Below are positions 23,807 to 31,928 of a stretch of 64,000 nucleotides of DNA, in pieces. The stretch's first letter is position 1, and the number at the start of each line of letters is the position of its first letter. The DNA is taken from contig NZ_FMCV01000011.1 in NCBI RefSeq assembly GCF_900091565.1, positions 115,549 to 179,548 of the forward strand, written 5' to 3'. The position numbers and the translations under genes were made by a program. A model generated the notes under the pieces. The model did no database searches. It had not been told where the DNA came from and saw only the letters and a list, made by a program, of their open reading frames with translations. The DNA is from Micromonospora marina (GTDB taxonomy: Bacteria > Actinomycetota > Actinomycetes > Mycobacteriales > Micromonosporaceae).

Positions 23807-25864
23807 GTGTCTAACATTATTCCGGGCATCGGCTCTGGCCATCTGCTTGAGAAAGAGCTGTTGGCTGAGGATCGGTCGGTCCGAGTTGGAGCGATCCATC
23901 GCTTGAACTACAGCGAGGCCATCGTCTTAACTCATGACACCTGGAAGACTCACGCCGGTGGCATTCCTCAGTTCGCCTACCTTATTGCGACGGCTCGCAA
24001 GGTCGACGGCGAATCCCAGGACGATGATGAAGTTCTCCTTCTTCGCGTTGAGGGAACTGCACCCTTAGCGATGGAGTCAGACCTTCACGCGGTCCGAGAA
24101 GAAGCCCTAAGGACTGCACTTTCTCAGAATGCAGACCCCTCGCCTTCTATGGTCCTTGATGTAAAGCTCGATCCTTTCACCAGAAATCGCGTTTCCTTCA
24201 CCGGCTTGAGATGCAGGATCCTGGGAACCTTCTTTGAAGATGATCGAGATGGTAAGCGAGAAATCGCCTATGGTGCCGACGTTGATAACTTCTACGCCAC
24301 GTCGACTTATAGGGTGCTCAAGCCAGTAGGCGAGGGGCTGTCTTACATTGCTTCGTATTTAAAGCCCTCGGACGGCCCCGTCGATCTTGTGCAAATTGGT
24401 CACGTCCGATACTCGGCCACCACTCGGCGAGCAAAGGCGTCGAAGCAGGCGGACGCCGCCGTGAAGGTGAATATCCACGACTTCATAGGAAATAAAACCG
24501 GGCTCCTAGGGATGACCCGTACCGGTAAGTCGAATACAGCCAAGATCGTAATCGCTAGAACATTCGCAGTTTCCGAGCAGCGGCGGGCAGCCGGAAAGGC
24601 CCCGATTGGTCAACTTATCTTCGACCCTCAGGGCGAATATGCGAATCCAAACACCCAGGACGGAACGGAAGTGGCCGCCATTGGCGAGCGGCACGTCCGA
24701 ATCTTCAAGTTTGGCGCAGACGGTTCGCAGGCTCACGTTAGACCCCTGGGAATCAACTTCTACGACCCTGACCAGATCGAGGCGGTGCAAGGGCTTATTG
24801 CTGACAAGCTTAGGTCCGATGGGTCGGCTGGATATGTGAACGACTTCGCAGCTACTCATTTTACTGACGTCGCAGGAGACTACTCTCAGACCACCAGGGC
24901 CCAGCGTGGCCGCTTGATTCTGTACGCTGCGCTCCTTCGCGCCGACTTCAAAGTGCCTCAGAAAAACGCTGGAACGAATGTCCCCTATTCGGTCCTCGTG
25001 TCGATAAAGGCCGATCTTCGTGCAGAGATCACCCGTGTACTGGGCCGCGACCCCTTCAGGCAAGCTGGCAAGCAATGGTCTGTGCGCGCAGATGACGTTC
25101 GGGGCGTCGTCGACAGCATTATTTCGCTTCGCGAAGGTGGGAATGCGCACGCTGCTGACTTCTGTGATGACATTAGATGGCAGTCGACCGAGCCAATCTA
25201 CACAGGTCAGACGAGCGGCTCAAGCAGAGTCAGAGGTTGGCGCAACCTCATTGATCTCAAGGACTTTCATAACGAAGATACACAACGTGACCCAGCCTTT
25301 GAGATTTATGATCACTTGAAGGACGGGCGGATCGTCATCGTGGACCTCCACGTTGGTTCACCCCCTATTGTTCGTGCTCTCTCCGAGTCCATCACCCGCA
25401 GACTGCTGGCGGTGCAGACAAGAGTCTTCACGTCAGGGGCAACCCCACCGGCGATCCAAGTGATGCTTGAAGAGGCGCACAACCTCTTCGCTGCCGATCG
25501 GTATAAAGATGACGGTGACGTTTGGGTCAGGCTCGCGAAAGAGGCAAGCAAGCTGAACCTAGGAATGACCTATGCCACGCAAGAGGTCTCAGGCGTCGCT
25601 CACCAAGTGAAGGCGAATACCGCCAACTGGGTTGTAGCGCACCTTAACAACACGAAAGAAGTCCAGGAGCTTTCAAAGTTCTATGATTTTGCGTCTTTTG
25701 GAGAATCGATCATCGCGTCAGAGGATAAGGGCTACGTTCGCCTCAAGACCTTGTCTTCTCCCTACATCATACCGGTCCAGATAGAGCGATACGACCGCGC
25801 TTTAGTCAACGAAGCTAGAGCCGCCGCAGGTGACCCTCCTCTGCCTCTGCCAGTCGAAGGCTAG
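23807..25864 (+). CDS. herA: HerA-like hexameric DNA translocase/helicase
   Basis: 685 residues from GTG 23807. The N-terminal HerA-type beta barrel spans ~1-190. The FtsK-HerA ATPase core has Walker A GMTRTGKSNTAKIV (~240), FDPQGEYAN, a long helical insertion (~340-520), Walker B PAIQVMLEEAHNLF, and the C-terminal TYATQEVSGVAHQVKANTANWVVAHL with the arginine-finger region. HerA forms a ring that pumps DNA into a partner nuclease; the next gene encodes a NurA-like protein, completing the classic pair. Base composition is AT-richer than AICE backbone genes. No known anti-phage HerA operon matches this one exactly, to my knowledge. Confidence 0.9.
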   Translation: MSNIIPGIGSGHLLEKELLAEDRSVRVGAIHRLNYSEAIVLTHDTWKTHAGGIPQFAYLIATARKVDGESQDDDEVLLLRVEGTAPLAMESDLHAVREEALRTALSQNADPSPSMVLDVKLDPFTRNRVSFTGLRCRILGTFFEDDRDGKREIAYGADVDNFYATSTYRVLKPVGEGLSYIASYLKPSDGPVDLVQIGHVRYSATTRRAKASKQADAAVKVNIHDFIGNKTGLLGMTRTGKSNTAKIVIARTFAVSEQRRAAGKAPIGQLIFDPQGEYANPNTQDGTEVAAIGERHVRIFKFGADGSQAHVRPLGINFYDPDQIEAVQGLIADKLRSDGSAGYVNDFAATHFTDVAGDYSQTTRAQRGRLILYAALLRADFKVPQKNAGTNVPYSVLVSIKADLRAEITRVLGRDPFRQAGKQWSVRADDVRGVVDSIISLREGGNAHAADFCDDIRWQSTEPIYTGQTSGSSRVRGWRNLIDLKDFHNEDTQRDPAFEIYDHLKDGRIVIVDLHVGSPPIVRALSESITRRLLAVQTRVFTSGATPPAIQVMLEEAHNLFAADRYKDDGDVWVRLAKEASKLNLGMTYATQEVSGVAHQVKANTANWVVAHLNNTKEVQELSKFYDFASFGESIIASEDKGYVRLKTLSSPYIIPVQIERYDRALVNEARAAAGDPPLPLPVEG

Positions 25865-25873
25865 GAGTCGGCG

Positions 25874-27271
25874 TTGTCATATCAGACAGTCTCTGGATCG
25901 TATGAACTGGCATCGCGTGTTGGGCATTCAAACGCCGCTCTACGAGCGATTGCGGATAGAGCTTCCTTCTACGTTCCAGCGCAGGAACTTGGCGATCTCG
26001 ACTGGCTGAAGGCGAAAGTCTTGAAGCGGTCAGCCTTCCCTTCCCCTGAGGGCGTTGATCGTTTGACAGCTGCAATTGCGATCGACGGTTCACGTGTGGC
26101 CGAACGCGTTCGGGACGGGCTACCCTCGGTGGTCTACGGGTACGCGCAGGCAGCTGCAGCATACGTTGATCTCGCAACAATGGAGCAGCAGCAGGACGTG
26201 CGGTTCGTTGATCCGGTTGCCATCGAGCGTGCAGTCAACACTGCTCTGGTTTCACTTGATCTTCCGACTGCCGGAGCCTACACCCGTCGCGGAATTGATA
26301 TTAAGAAGTCTTGGCGCGAAGCCCTATTTCGAATTTTTGCTTCCAAAAAGGTAGAGGTTAATCGCCTTAACCAAAGTCTCCTGGATCTTCTCATGCTTTT
26401 GCATGGTCATCCGGGCGCTCCTGCCGCAACCGTACCGGTCAACTGCCCGAAAGAGAACTGCAAGAGCCGAGGCATTCCAGTCCGAGCTGGCGGTGGTGAG
26501 TGTCCAGCGTGTGGCGAAACGCTGTACCCCACAGATGTGCTGCGCATTCATGAGGAAGTGGCGGAGGAAGGAACAAATGAGGGTGCTCTTGGCCGCTTGA
26601 TGTCGGTTTTGGAGCTCCTGGTGCTTGTTGGGCTAGTGACGCTTTTGTGGACGCAATCGCGGGCGGACCTGCTACGTTCAACGCTTTTTATCGTAGACGG
26701 GCCCTTAGCGGTTCACGGACCCCCTGCGAAGCTCAGAGCGCGCGCGTTGGAATACTATCAGGCGATGTGTTCCTCGACGCCTGGAGTCGGGCCGTTTCTT
26801 TGCGGCTTAGAGAAGACGGGCGCGCTGGTTGACTACGCTCGCCAACTAGCCAGGCATGATGTTATTCGCGAGGGCGACTTGCTGATATGTGACGCAGACG
26901 TTATCAAGGTTGTCTGTAATACGGACAATCCCAAATCGTATGGTAAGGAGACTTACTGGGGGCGTAAGTTTGTCTACCGCGCCCTTGATGGCCGAGTAGT
27001 TGTCGCTACGATCCCGCCTGCTGCCGGTCCTGCTTACGACGAAAATGGGGGTCAGTCCGGCCCGGATAACTACCCCACGATACCTGCAATTTTGGATGTC
27101 ATAGATAGAACTGGCTCATCAATGTATCGTGATGGCATTATTCCCGTAGCAGCAGCTCATGGTAGAGCGGCCTTCCCGATTGGCGTCGGAACCGACGTAC
27201 TTCGGCTCGTTGCGAAGCAGAAACTGGGTTTAGAGCCGGATGGAACCCCGAAGGCAGGTCCTCAAATATGA
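25874..27271 (+). CDS. nurA: NurA-domain nuclease with internal zinc finger
   Basis: 465 residues, 9 nt after the HerA gene. NurA motif I is TAAIAIDGSRVAERV (~residue 70), with the metal-binding Asp. The second half has TLFIVDGPLAVHGPPAKL (~275), a later acidic block (GDLLICDADVIKVV) and a C-terminal GIIPVAAAHGRAAFPI. Between them lies an unusual insert with NCPKENCKSRGIP and GGECPACGETLYP, a four-Cys zinc ribbon not part of minimal NurA. NurA nucleases degrade DNA fed by HerA. Assigned by motifs and operon position, so the family is likely though distant from archaeal NurA. Confidence 0.8.
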   Translation: MSYQTVSGSYELASRVGHSNAALRAIADRASFYVPAQELGDLDWLKAKVLKRSAFPSPEGVDRLTAAIAIDGSRVAERVRDGLPSVVYGYAQAAAAYVDLATMEQQQDVRFVDPVAIERAVNTALVSLDLPTAGAYTRRGIDIKKSWREALFRIFASKKVEVNRLNQSLLDLLMLLHGHPGAPAATVPVNCPKENCKSRGIPVRAGGGECPACGETLYPTDVLRIHEEVAEEGTNEGALGRLMSVLELLVLVGLVTLLWTQSRADLLRSTLFIVDGPLAVHGPPAKLRARALEYYQAMCSSTPGVGPFLCGLEKTGALVDYARQLARHDVIREGDLLICDADVIKVVCNTDNPKSYGKETYWGRKFVYRALDGRVVVATIPPAAGPAYDENGGQSGPDNYPTIPAILDVIDRTGSSMYRDGIIPVAAAHGRAAFPIGVGTDVLRLVAKQKLGLEPDGTPKAGPQI

Positions 27272-27290
27272 CGGCCTCCAAGGCTCGACT

Positions 27291-28517
27291 ATGAGCGCGC
27301 AGCGCATTGCCAGCAAGTCGGCCAAGGGCGACCAGCAGGTCCCGGCTGCCCGAGGCCTTGCTGCTGTGCCTCCCGTGCCGCCAGAGATCGGGCCTACAGC
27401 TCGGAAGCTGCCACATCCCTCCGGGCTCCTAGATCATCCGCTTGCGCGAGCTCGTTATCAAACCCCACTCCGTTATCCAGGCGCCAAGACCGGGCTCGCT
27501 GACCTCATCGGCAGATTGATAGGAAATGCCGTCCACTCTCCTCAGGTTGGCAAGGTAGACCTGTTGGTTGAGCCCTTCGCCGGAGGTGCATCGACTTCCC
27601 TTCGTCTAGTTGGATCTGGCGTAGTGGACCGCGTCCTTCTTGCCGATGCGGACCCACTTGTAGCTGCCTTTTGGCAGGTTGCGGCGGCGGAAACCGAAAA
27701 CCTCGTCGACAGAGTGTGCGATGAACACGCGCGGTTCGTGAGTCTTGGGGGACAGATAGCGCTAGACCGATGGGACTACTGGCGGGCTTGGACGCCGCGG
27801 CCAGGCACCTCTGCGGCAACAGCCCGATTCGAAGCAGCTGTTAAATGCCTTTTCCTGAACAGAACCACCTTCTCAGGTATTCTGCATGGTCAGGCAGGCC
27901 CAATTGGCGGCCGTTCTCAGACGTCGGCGTATGGCATTGGTTGCCGGTTCACCCTCGAACCCTTGATGGAACGTGTGCGATATGTCGGGTGGCTGTACGG
28001 TGAGGGCCGTTTGGTGGATGTCTGGTGCAAGCATTGGGAGAGAACCCTGGCTGACGTCCCTGAGTGGTATCCGCAACTTATACCGAACCATGTGGTGGCA
28101 TATCTTGATCCGCCTTACCTCGAAAAGTCGGATAAGCTATACCAGAAGTCGTTCAATCCCAATGGAGGGTATGGCGCTAGCCCCGTTAGTGACCTCCACT
28201 GGTCAAACATTTTACCTCATCAACATCTCGCCGAATACCTTCGCCGTCGAATCCAGTTCCGGTGGATTTTGTCCTATGACTCCCATGCAAGTCTTCTGAG
28301 TGATCCGGCGCTTTATCTCTCTAGAGAGATGACCCCTTCTGCGCATGAACGAGAGGTTCTTGGCGTTCGCCGGTGGCGGATCTCTAAGAGACTAGTGTCT
28401 TTGCGCTACACAGCTTCGGCGCGGAAGGGCCGGGGGCCGGCCGATGAGTTGCTCCTAACTACGCTGCCGCCTTCGACGGTGCCAACGGACGACGACTTCC
28501 GGCCTCTCGGTGAGTGA
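27291..28517 (+). CDS. D12-class N6-adenine DNA methyltransferase
   Basis: 408 residues from ATG 27291, which has AAGG 7 nt upstream; an in-frame ATG at 27240 would overlap the nuclease gene. The first ~60 residues are extra. Then come PLRYPGAKTGLADLIGRLI (the D12 YPGxK motif), the SAM motif VEPFAGGASTSLRL and the catalytic motif VAYLDPPYLEKSDKLY (DPPY), in alpha-class order. Such enzymes methylate adenine, as Dam and DpnM do. Co-directional and 19 nt after the NurA-like gene, it could protect host DNA from the HerA-NurA machine. Confidence 0.88.
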   Translation: MSAQRIASKSAKGDQQVPAARGLAAVPPVPPEIGPTARKLPHPSGLLDHPLARARYQTPLRYPGAKTGLADLIGRLIGNAVHSPQVGKVDLLVEPFAGGASTSLRLVGSGVVDRVLLADADPLVAAFWQVAAAETENLVDRVCDEHARFVSLGGQIALDRWDYWRAWTPRPGTSAATARFEAAVKCLFLNRTTFSGILHGQAGPIGGRSQTSAYGIGCRFTLEPLMERVRYVGWLYGEGRLVDVWCKHWERTLADVPEWYPQLIPNHVVAYLDPPYLEKSDKLYQKSFNPNGGYGASPVSDLHWSNILPHQHLAEYLRRRIQFRWILSYDSHASLLSDPALYLSREMTPSAHEREVLGVRRWRISKRLVSLRYTASARKGRGPADELLLTTLPPSTVPTDDDFRPLGE

Positions 28518-29203
28518 AGAATGCTGTAGCTGCCCGATTGCCGAAACCCTCTCTTGTAAATCAAGGCGCTCCGCGCGGCGCGGGCCGGGGGGCGGCAACC
28601 GGCTCCTACCGAGCTGCCGCCCCGGCCGCCTACGGCGTCGGGCGGAAAGCCAGCCGGCCCGCAAATGACGCCTCGCCCCGCGCGTCACCCCTGGGTCCGT
28701 GAAGGGACCCGGTGACGAGTCCGATGGACCGACCGAGGCCATGCGATAGCTCTACCTTCCGTGTCTTCCAGCCCCGGTGACGTCTCACCACGGAACGGTC
28801 GACGGTCGGCCGATCGAGTTGCCGAACGGAATCCGTCAGCCGCTCACGGGTCCGAGGTGGGGAAGAGGTGGAGGTAGGAGGAGAGGCGGAGGGTGGGGCG
28901 GGTTGGGGTTAGAGCTGCCTCCGGCGGGGGCGCAACGACTCCGGTATGGAGTTGCCGAACGGTTGGGGTCGTGGGTGGTTGGGGTGGGATGCCATCCCGC
29001 CAGCCACCGACCCAGGCAAGCCGAGCAGACCAGGGCCAGGGCGACAAGGTCGTACGTCCGGTAGGGCGCTCCACCTTGTCGCCCTGGCCCTGGCCCGCTC
29101 CACGGTGTGTGGGTCGGCGGCAGACGGGATGGCAGACGAGGGCTTAAGCTGCGTCGATGCGACGAGATCCTTGTTAGCGGTCGCGGGCTGAGCTAGGAGA
29201 GAA
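28518..29203. other. 686-nt structured, GC/G-rich non-coding interval in the defence cargo
   Basis: No credible ORF. It contains hairpins GGGGCGGCA/TGCCGCCCC (~28.6 kb) and GGGTCC/GGACCC (~28.69 kb). Then comes a strongly G-rich plus strand (28850-28990: repeated GGTGGGG, GGAGG, GTTGGGG, GGTTGGGGTGGG) with G-quadruplex potential. GAGTTGCCGAACGG occurs at ~28.82 and 28.95 kb. A 21-bp perfect inverted repeat closes the region. Its GC-rich composition contrasts with the AT-richer genes on both sides. Confidence 0.5.
29030..29093. repeat. 21-bp perfect inverted repeat upstream of the OLD-like gene
   Basis: The arm 29030-29050 (CAGGGCCAGGGCGACAAGGT plus one leading C) pairs without mismatch with 29073-29093 around a 22-nt loop. 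There is no U run after it. It could be a terminator for the methylase transcript, a regulatory RNA stem or a protein-binding site. Confidence 0.65.
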
Positions 29204-30739
29204 ATGCACTATACCTCGGTTTCGATAAAGAATTTCCGTTCAATCGTCGATTCCGGCGAGATTCCTTTGGGTCCCGTAACTTTGCTTGTTGGTCGAAATA
29301 ACTCAGGAAAGTCGACCATCATTCGCGCCCTTTATCTTTCTCAAGAAGGGGCACCCCAGGAGGAGGGTGACGTCCGCGTTGGGTCTTCGGAGTTCGAGAT
29401 TGACTTGAAGGTCGGTGAATGGAGTAGGATTTCTCGGGTAATGGGTTACTCCCCGATCGACCCTGGATCTACTGTCCGCCTGATAGGGAAAGACAGGGAG
29501 CAAGTCCGAGCTCGACTTGTTGAAGGAGACAAGCCTCAGCCTGCGCGGTTAGCCGGGAATGTGGAACCCAATAATGCCATTTATCCGGTGCTGGCGACGC
29601 GGCGCCAATCGCGCTACGAAGAGCAGGTTCGGCGCGATTCTGCGATAACTGTTAGCCCGACGGACTCGAATCTTGTTTCGAGGGTGATGACCCTCGCTAC
29701 CTCGGAGATACCTGAGGCGCGCGCATTCCGTACGGCATGTCGAGATGTTCTCGGCGTCAACCTGAACATCTTGACAGGCGAGCACGGACAACAGCGGCTA
29801 GGTGTTCAGATCGATCGGTTCACCGAGATTCCGCTGAGCGCGATGGGTGCGGGCATCACCTCGGCGCTTAACTTGCTACTTAGTCTGAGTTCTAGTCAAA
29901 ACAAGCTGTTCTTAATTGAAGAGCCAGAGAGTGACCTCCATCCGCAGGCGTTGAAGGCGCTTTTGGACCTGGTTGTTAGTGCTGCGCGCACCAATCAATT
30001 CGTAATATCGACTCATAGTAGCATCGTTTTGGCCAAGCTCGGCGCTGTCCCTGGCGCTGTGGTCGTCCACAGTAAGAGCGACGGCAAGGTTCCACCGATC
30101 AGTACCTACGATGTAGTTAGCTCGCCAGCGGCCCGGCTATCGGTAATGCAGGACTTGGGCTACGAGTTAGCGGATCTCGACCTCGGAGAGGGGTGGCTGA
30201 TTTTCGAGGAGTCCAGCGCCGAACGCTTGGCGAGAGAATTCCTCATTCCGTGGTTCGCTCCGCGACTGCTTCGCCTCAGGACGCTAGCCGCCACTGGCAC
30301 TTCGCGCCTCGAGCCCATCATGCAGGATTATCTAGAACTCTTTCTATTCGCTCACCTTGAACCGATGTATCGAGGCCGAGCCTGGGTGATCGCAGATGGC
30401 GATGAGTCTGGCATCTCCGTTATCGAAAAGCTGAAGCTCAAGTTCTCCGGGTGGCCATCGGATCGCTTTATCAATTTTGACCGTCCCGATTTCGAGCTTT
30501 ACTATCCATCTTTGTTCAAAGACGACGTTGACCGTGCACTCCTAGAGACGGATAGGAGAAGGCGTCGGGAAGCGAAGCGCCTGCTTCTCAACAAGGTTCT
30601 AGCCTGGATCGCTGAAGATGAGCTTGCAGCAAGAGAGGCTTTTTCTCAATCCGCAGGTGAGGTGATCGATAAGCTTCAAGCAATCGAAGGAGCTTTGCTC
30701 GCCCTCGGTCGGGTGTCTGGGGGCGTGGCTAGCCCCTAG
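29204..30739 (+). CDS. OLD-like AAA ATPase with TOPRIM-type C-terminal domain
   Basis: 511 residues from ATG 29204 with AGGAGAG upstream. The ATPase part shows FRSIVDSGEIPLGPVTLLVGRNNSGKSTIIRAL (Walker A, ~35), the signature-like LSAMGAGITSALNLLLSL, Walker B KLFLIEEPESDLHPQALK and the switch His in FVISTHSSIVLAKL. From ~330 on, WLIFEESSAERLAREFLIPW and later AWVIADGDESGISV give the Glu and DxD elements of a TOPRIM nuclease. This is the OLD/GajA architecture, which acts as anti-phage DNA nuclease in several systems. It stands alone after the structured interval; no UvrD-like GajB partner follows. Confidence 0.85.
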   Translation: MHYTSVSIKNFRSIVDSGEIPLGPVTLLVGRNNSGKSTIIRALYLSQEGAPQEEGDVRVGSSEFEIDLKVGEWSRISRVMGYSPIDPGSTVRLIGKDREQVRARLVEGDKPQPARLAGNVEPNNAIYPVLATRRQSRYEEQVRRDSAITVSPTDSNLVSRVMTLATSEIPEARAFRTACRDVLGVNLNILTGEHGQQRLGVQIDRFTEIPLSAMGAGITSALNLLLSLSSSQNKLFLIEEPESDLHPQALKALLDLVVSAARTNQFVISTHSSIVLAKLGAVPGAVVVHSKSDGKVPPISTYDVVSSPAARLSVMQDLGYELADLDLGEGWLIFEESSAERLAREFLIPWFAPRLLRLRTLAATGTSRLEPIMQDYLELFLFAHLEPMYRGRAWVIADGDESGISVIEKLKLKFSGWPSDRFINFDRPDFELYYPSLFKDDVDRALLETDRRRRREAKRLLLNKVLAWIAEDELAAREAFSQSAGEVIDKLQAIEGALLALGRVSGGVASP

Positions 30740-31309
30740 CTTGTAGGGACGGAAAGCATCTGCCGGCCGCCCCGAACTGCGGCATACGCCGGAAGAGGTT
30801 GGGCTTAGATGCGCGATCGGTTCGGATTTTTGCAGATGCGGTGGACCGGGCTCGGCGGGAGGAACCTCTCGCGAACGGTGGCTCATTCTTCCGAGGCAGC
30901 AGCCGTCATGGAAAGGGCGGTGCGAGGGTTGCCCGAGCGATGACCGGAGCAGGTGAGGTTGGGATCGTGGTTGTGCAGCCATCCGTACAGCCAAGCCCGC
31001 CGACGGACCCCGTCCGAGGCCGACGGTAGGCGACAGCACGAGCAGGCCAGTAGCGGTTACCGACGCAGGCAGACAGCAGTCTTGATCATTGCAAGGCAGG
31101 GTTCCGGGAATTGGTTACGCGCTGGCGGACTGCCCTGCGGGCGGCCTCCGGCCGTCCTCGGGCGCCCGCAGCGCGTCATCCGAGAGTCAGCGGATCGTCA
31201 GCGAACGCCGTACCGCGCCGTTACATTCGATCCTGCTCGACGGCATGACCGGTGGATCTGACCACGCGGTACGGCACTTGATCACACTCGCTGCTACGTC
31301 AGGTCACTT
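30740..31309. other. Right-end non-coding segment of the AICE
   Basis: No convincing gene; short ORFs lack coding character. It holds the right arm-type repeat (31185-31207) and an 11-bp inverted repeat GCCGTACCGCG (31207-31217)/CGCGGTACGGC (31265-31275), just inside attR. Confidence 0.5.
31185..31207. repeat. Right arm-type site: GTCAGCGGATC GTCAGCGAACG
   Basis: Matches 12416-12438 with one mismatch, in the same orientation, 103 nt inside attR. Probable integrase arm-binding pair. Confidence 0.5.
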
Positions 31310-31335
31310 TCCCCCCGACGGGGGTCGTCCCTTTG
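31310..31335. repeat. attR: right 26-bp direct repeat
   Basis: Identical to 12323-12348. On the minus strand it encodes ...KGRPPSGG and is followed by AAG TGA, the native integrase end on the circular form. Confidence 0.8.
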
Positions 31336-31928
31336 CGGGACGAACGTTTCGCCGCAGGTCACCCCCGGTCGTTCTCGGGCGTGACGCTCTATAAGACTTC
31401 GTCTCCGGGGTGCCGCCAACGGCCCTGTTCCAGCAGGGTGACGAGCGTTGTGGGGAGAGGAAGCCCGCGGACGACCTGACCCCGGGGCGAGGGCCTTCGC
31501 GGGCTTCGTGCACCTTCACCCGCACGTCGTCAGTTGCGGGGCAGGGCGACAGAGGCGTAGCCGGGGTCTGCGACGGCCTCGGCGATACGTGTGACCCAGT
31601 GCAGGTCGTTGGCCCGGGACTCCGCGCTGGCGGGTGAGGTCGACCCGAGGGGGTCGCGAGGGGGCGCGGTGAATCGGTCACGGCCTCGATTCCGCAAGCC
31701 GGTGCGGTCCGACGGGCGGCGAGGGGCCCCGATTTTGCGTTACCGCTCGTCCCTGTCGTCAATGGCCGACCGGACACTCGGTTCCTCCGTCTCCGGCCCA
31801 TAGCAGATCAACCGGCTCGCCGAGGTCTGTCCACAACGCGCTCGGTTGTCCACAGGGCACCGGTCCCGCATCCCCCGGCCGGGCAGGCTCACCACCGGCA
31901 CGTCCGAGTCCGACCGATGGAGGCCGCC
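31336..31928. other. Intergenic region between attR and the tad operon
   Basis: No clear gene. A minus-strand open stretch of about 65 codons with plausible protein texture (ANDLHWVTRIAEAVADPGY-like, stop at 31530) lacks a start and may be a gene remnant. A 10-bp stem GAAGCCCGCG/CGCGGGCTTC spans 31460-31507. The end of the interval must hold the tad operon promoter. Confidence 0.4.

Larger units (their letters stand above)
12323..31335. mobile_element. Actinomycete integrative and conjugative element (AICE) with defence cargo
   Basis: A 19-kb unit bounded by the 26-bp repeats. The left-hand module (int, xis, RepSA-like initiator, DUF2637, FtsK-like transfer protein, zinc-ribbon protein, Pra-like protein, KorSA-like GntR regulator, XRE regulator, NUDIX) has the gene content and order of pSAM2-like AICEs. 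These replicate by rolling circle and transfer double-stranded DNA through an FtsK/TraB pump. The cargo (CBS-HEPN, HerA, NurA, D12 methylase, OLD-like) is visibly AT-richer. The replication gene is frameshifted, so the present copy may be immobile. Confidence 0.85.

Noticed and set aside
28777..29191. Several 60-95-codon ORFs in the interval between the methylase and OLD-like genes
   Set aside because: Overlapping in several frames, dominated by Gly/Arg/Trp from G-rich repeats and running through the 21-bp inverted repeat; no coding signature.
30799..31029. 76-codon ORF at the right end of the AICE
   Set aside because: No ribosome site, no domain, ends in low complexity; not supported beyond a possible remnant.
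31440..31510. GAGGAAGCCCGCGG segment resembling the conserved GAGGAAAGTCCGGGCTCC of RNase P RNA
   Set aside because: Match is too short, and the other conserved RNase P elements are absent nearby; only a 10-bp hairpin is supported.
31304..31801. 166-codon minus-strand ORF across attR
   Set aside because: Pro/Arg/Thr-rich with no domain; its end (GRPPSGGK) is the integrase tail supplied by the att repeat, so it is a by-product of integration. Useful only as evidence for the boundary.
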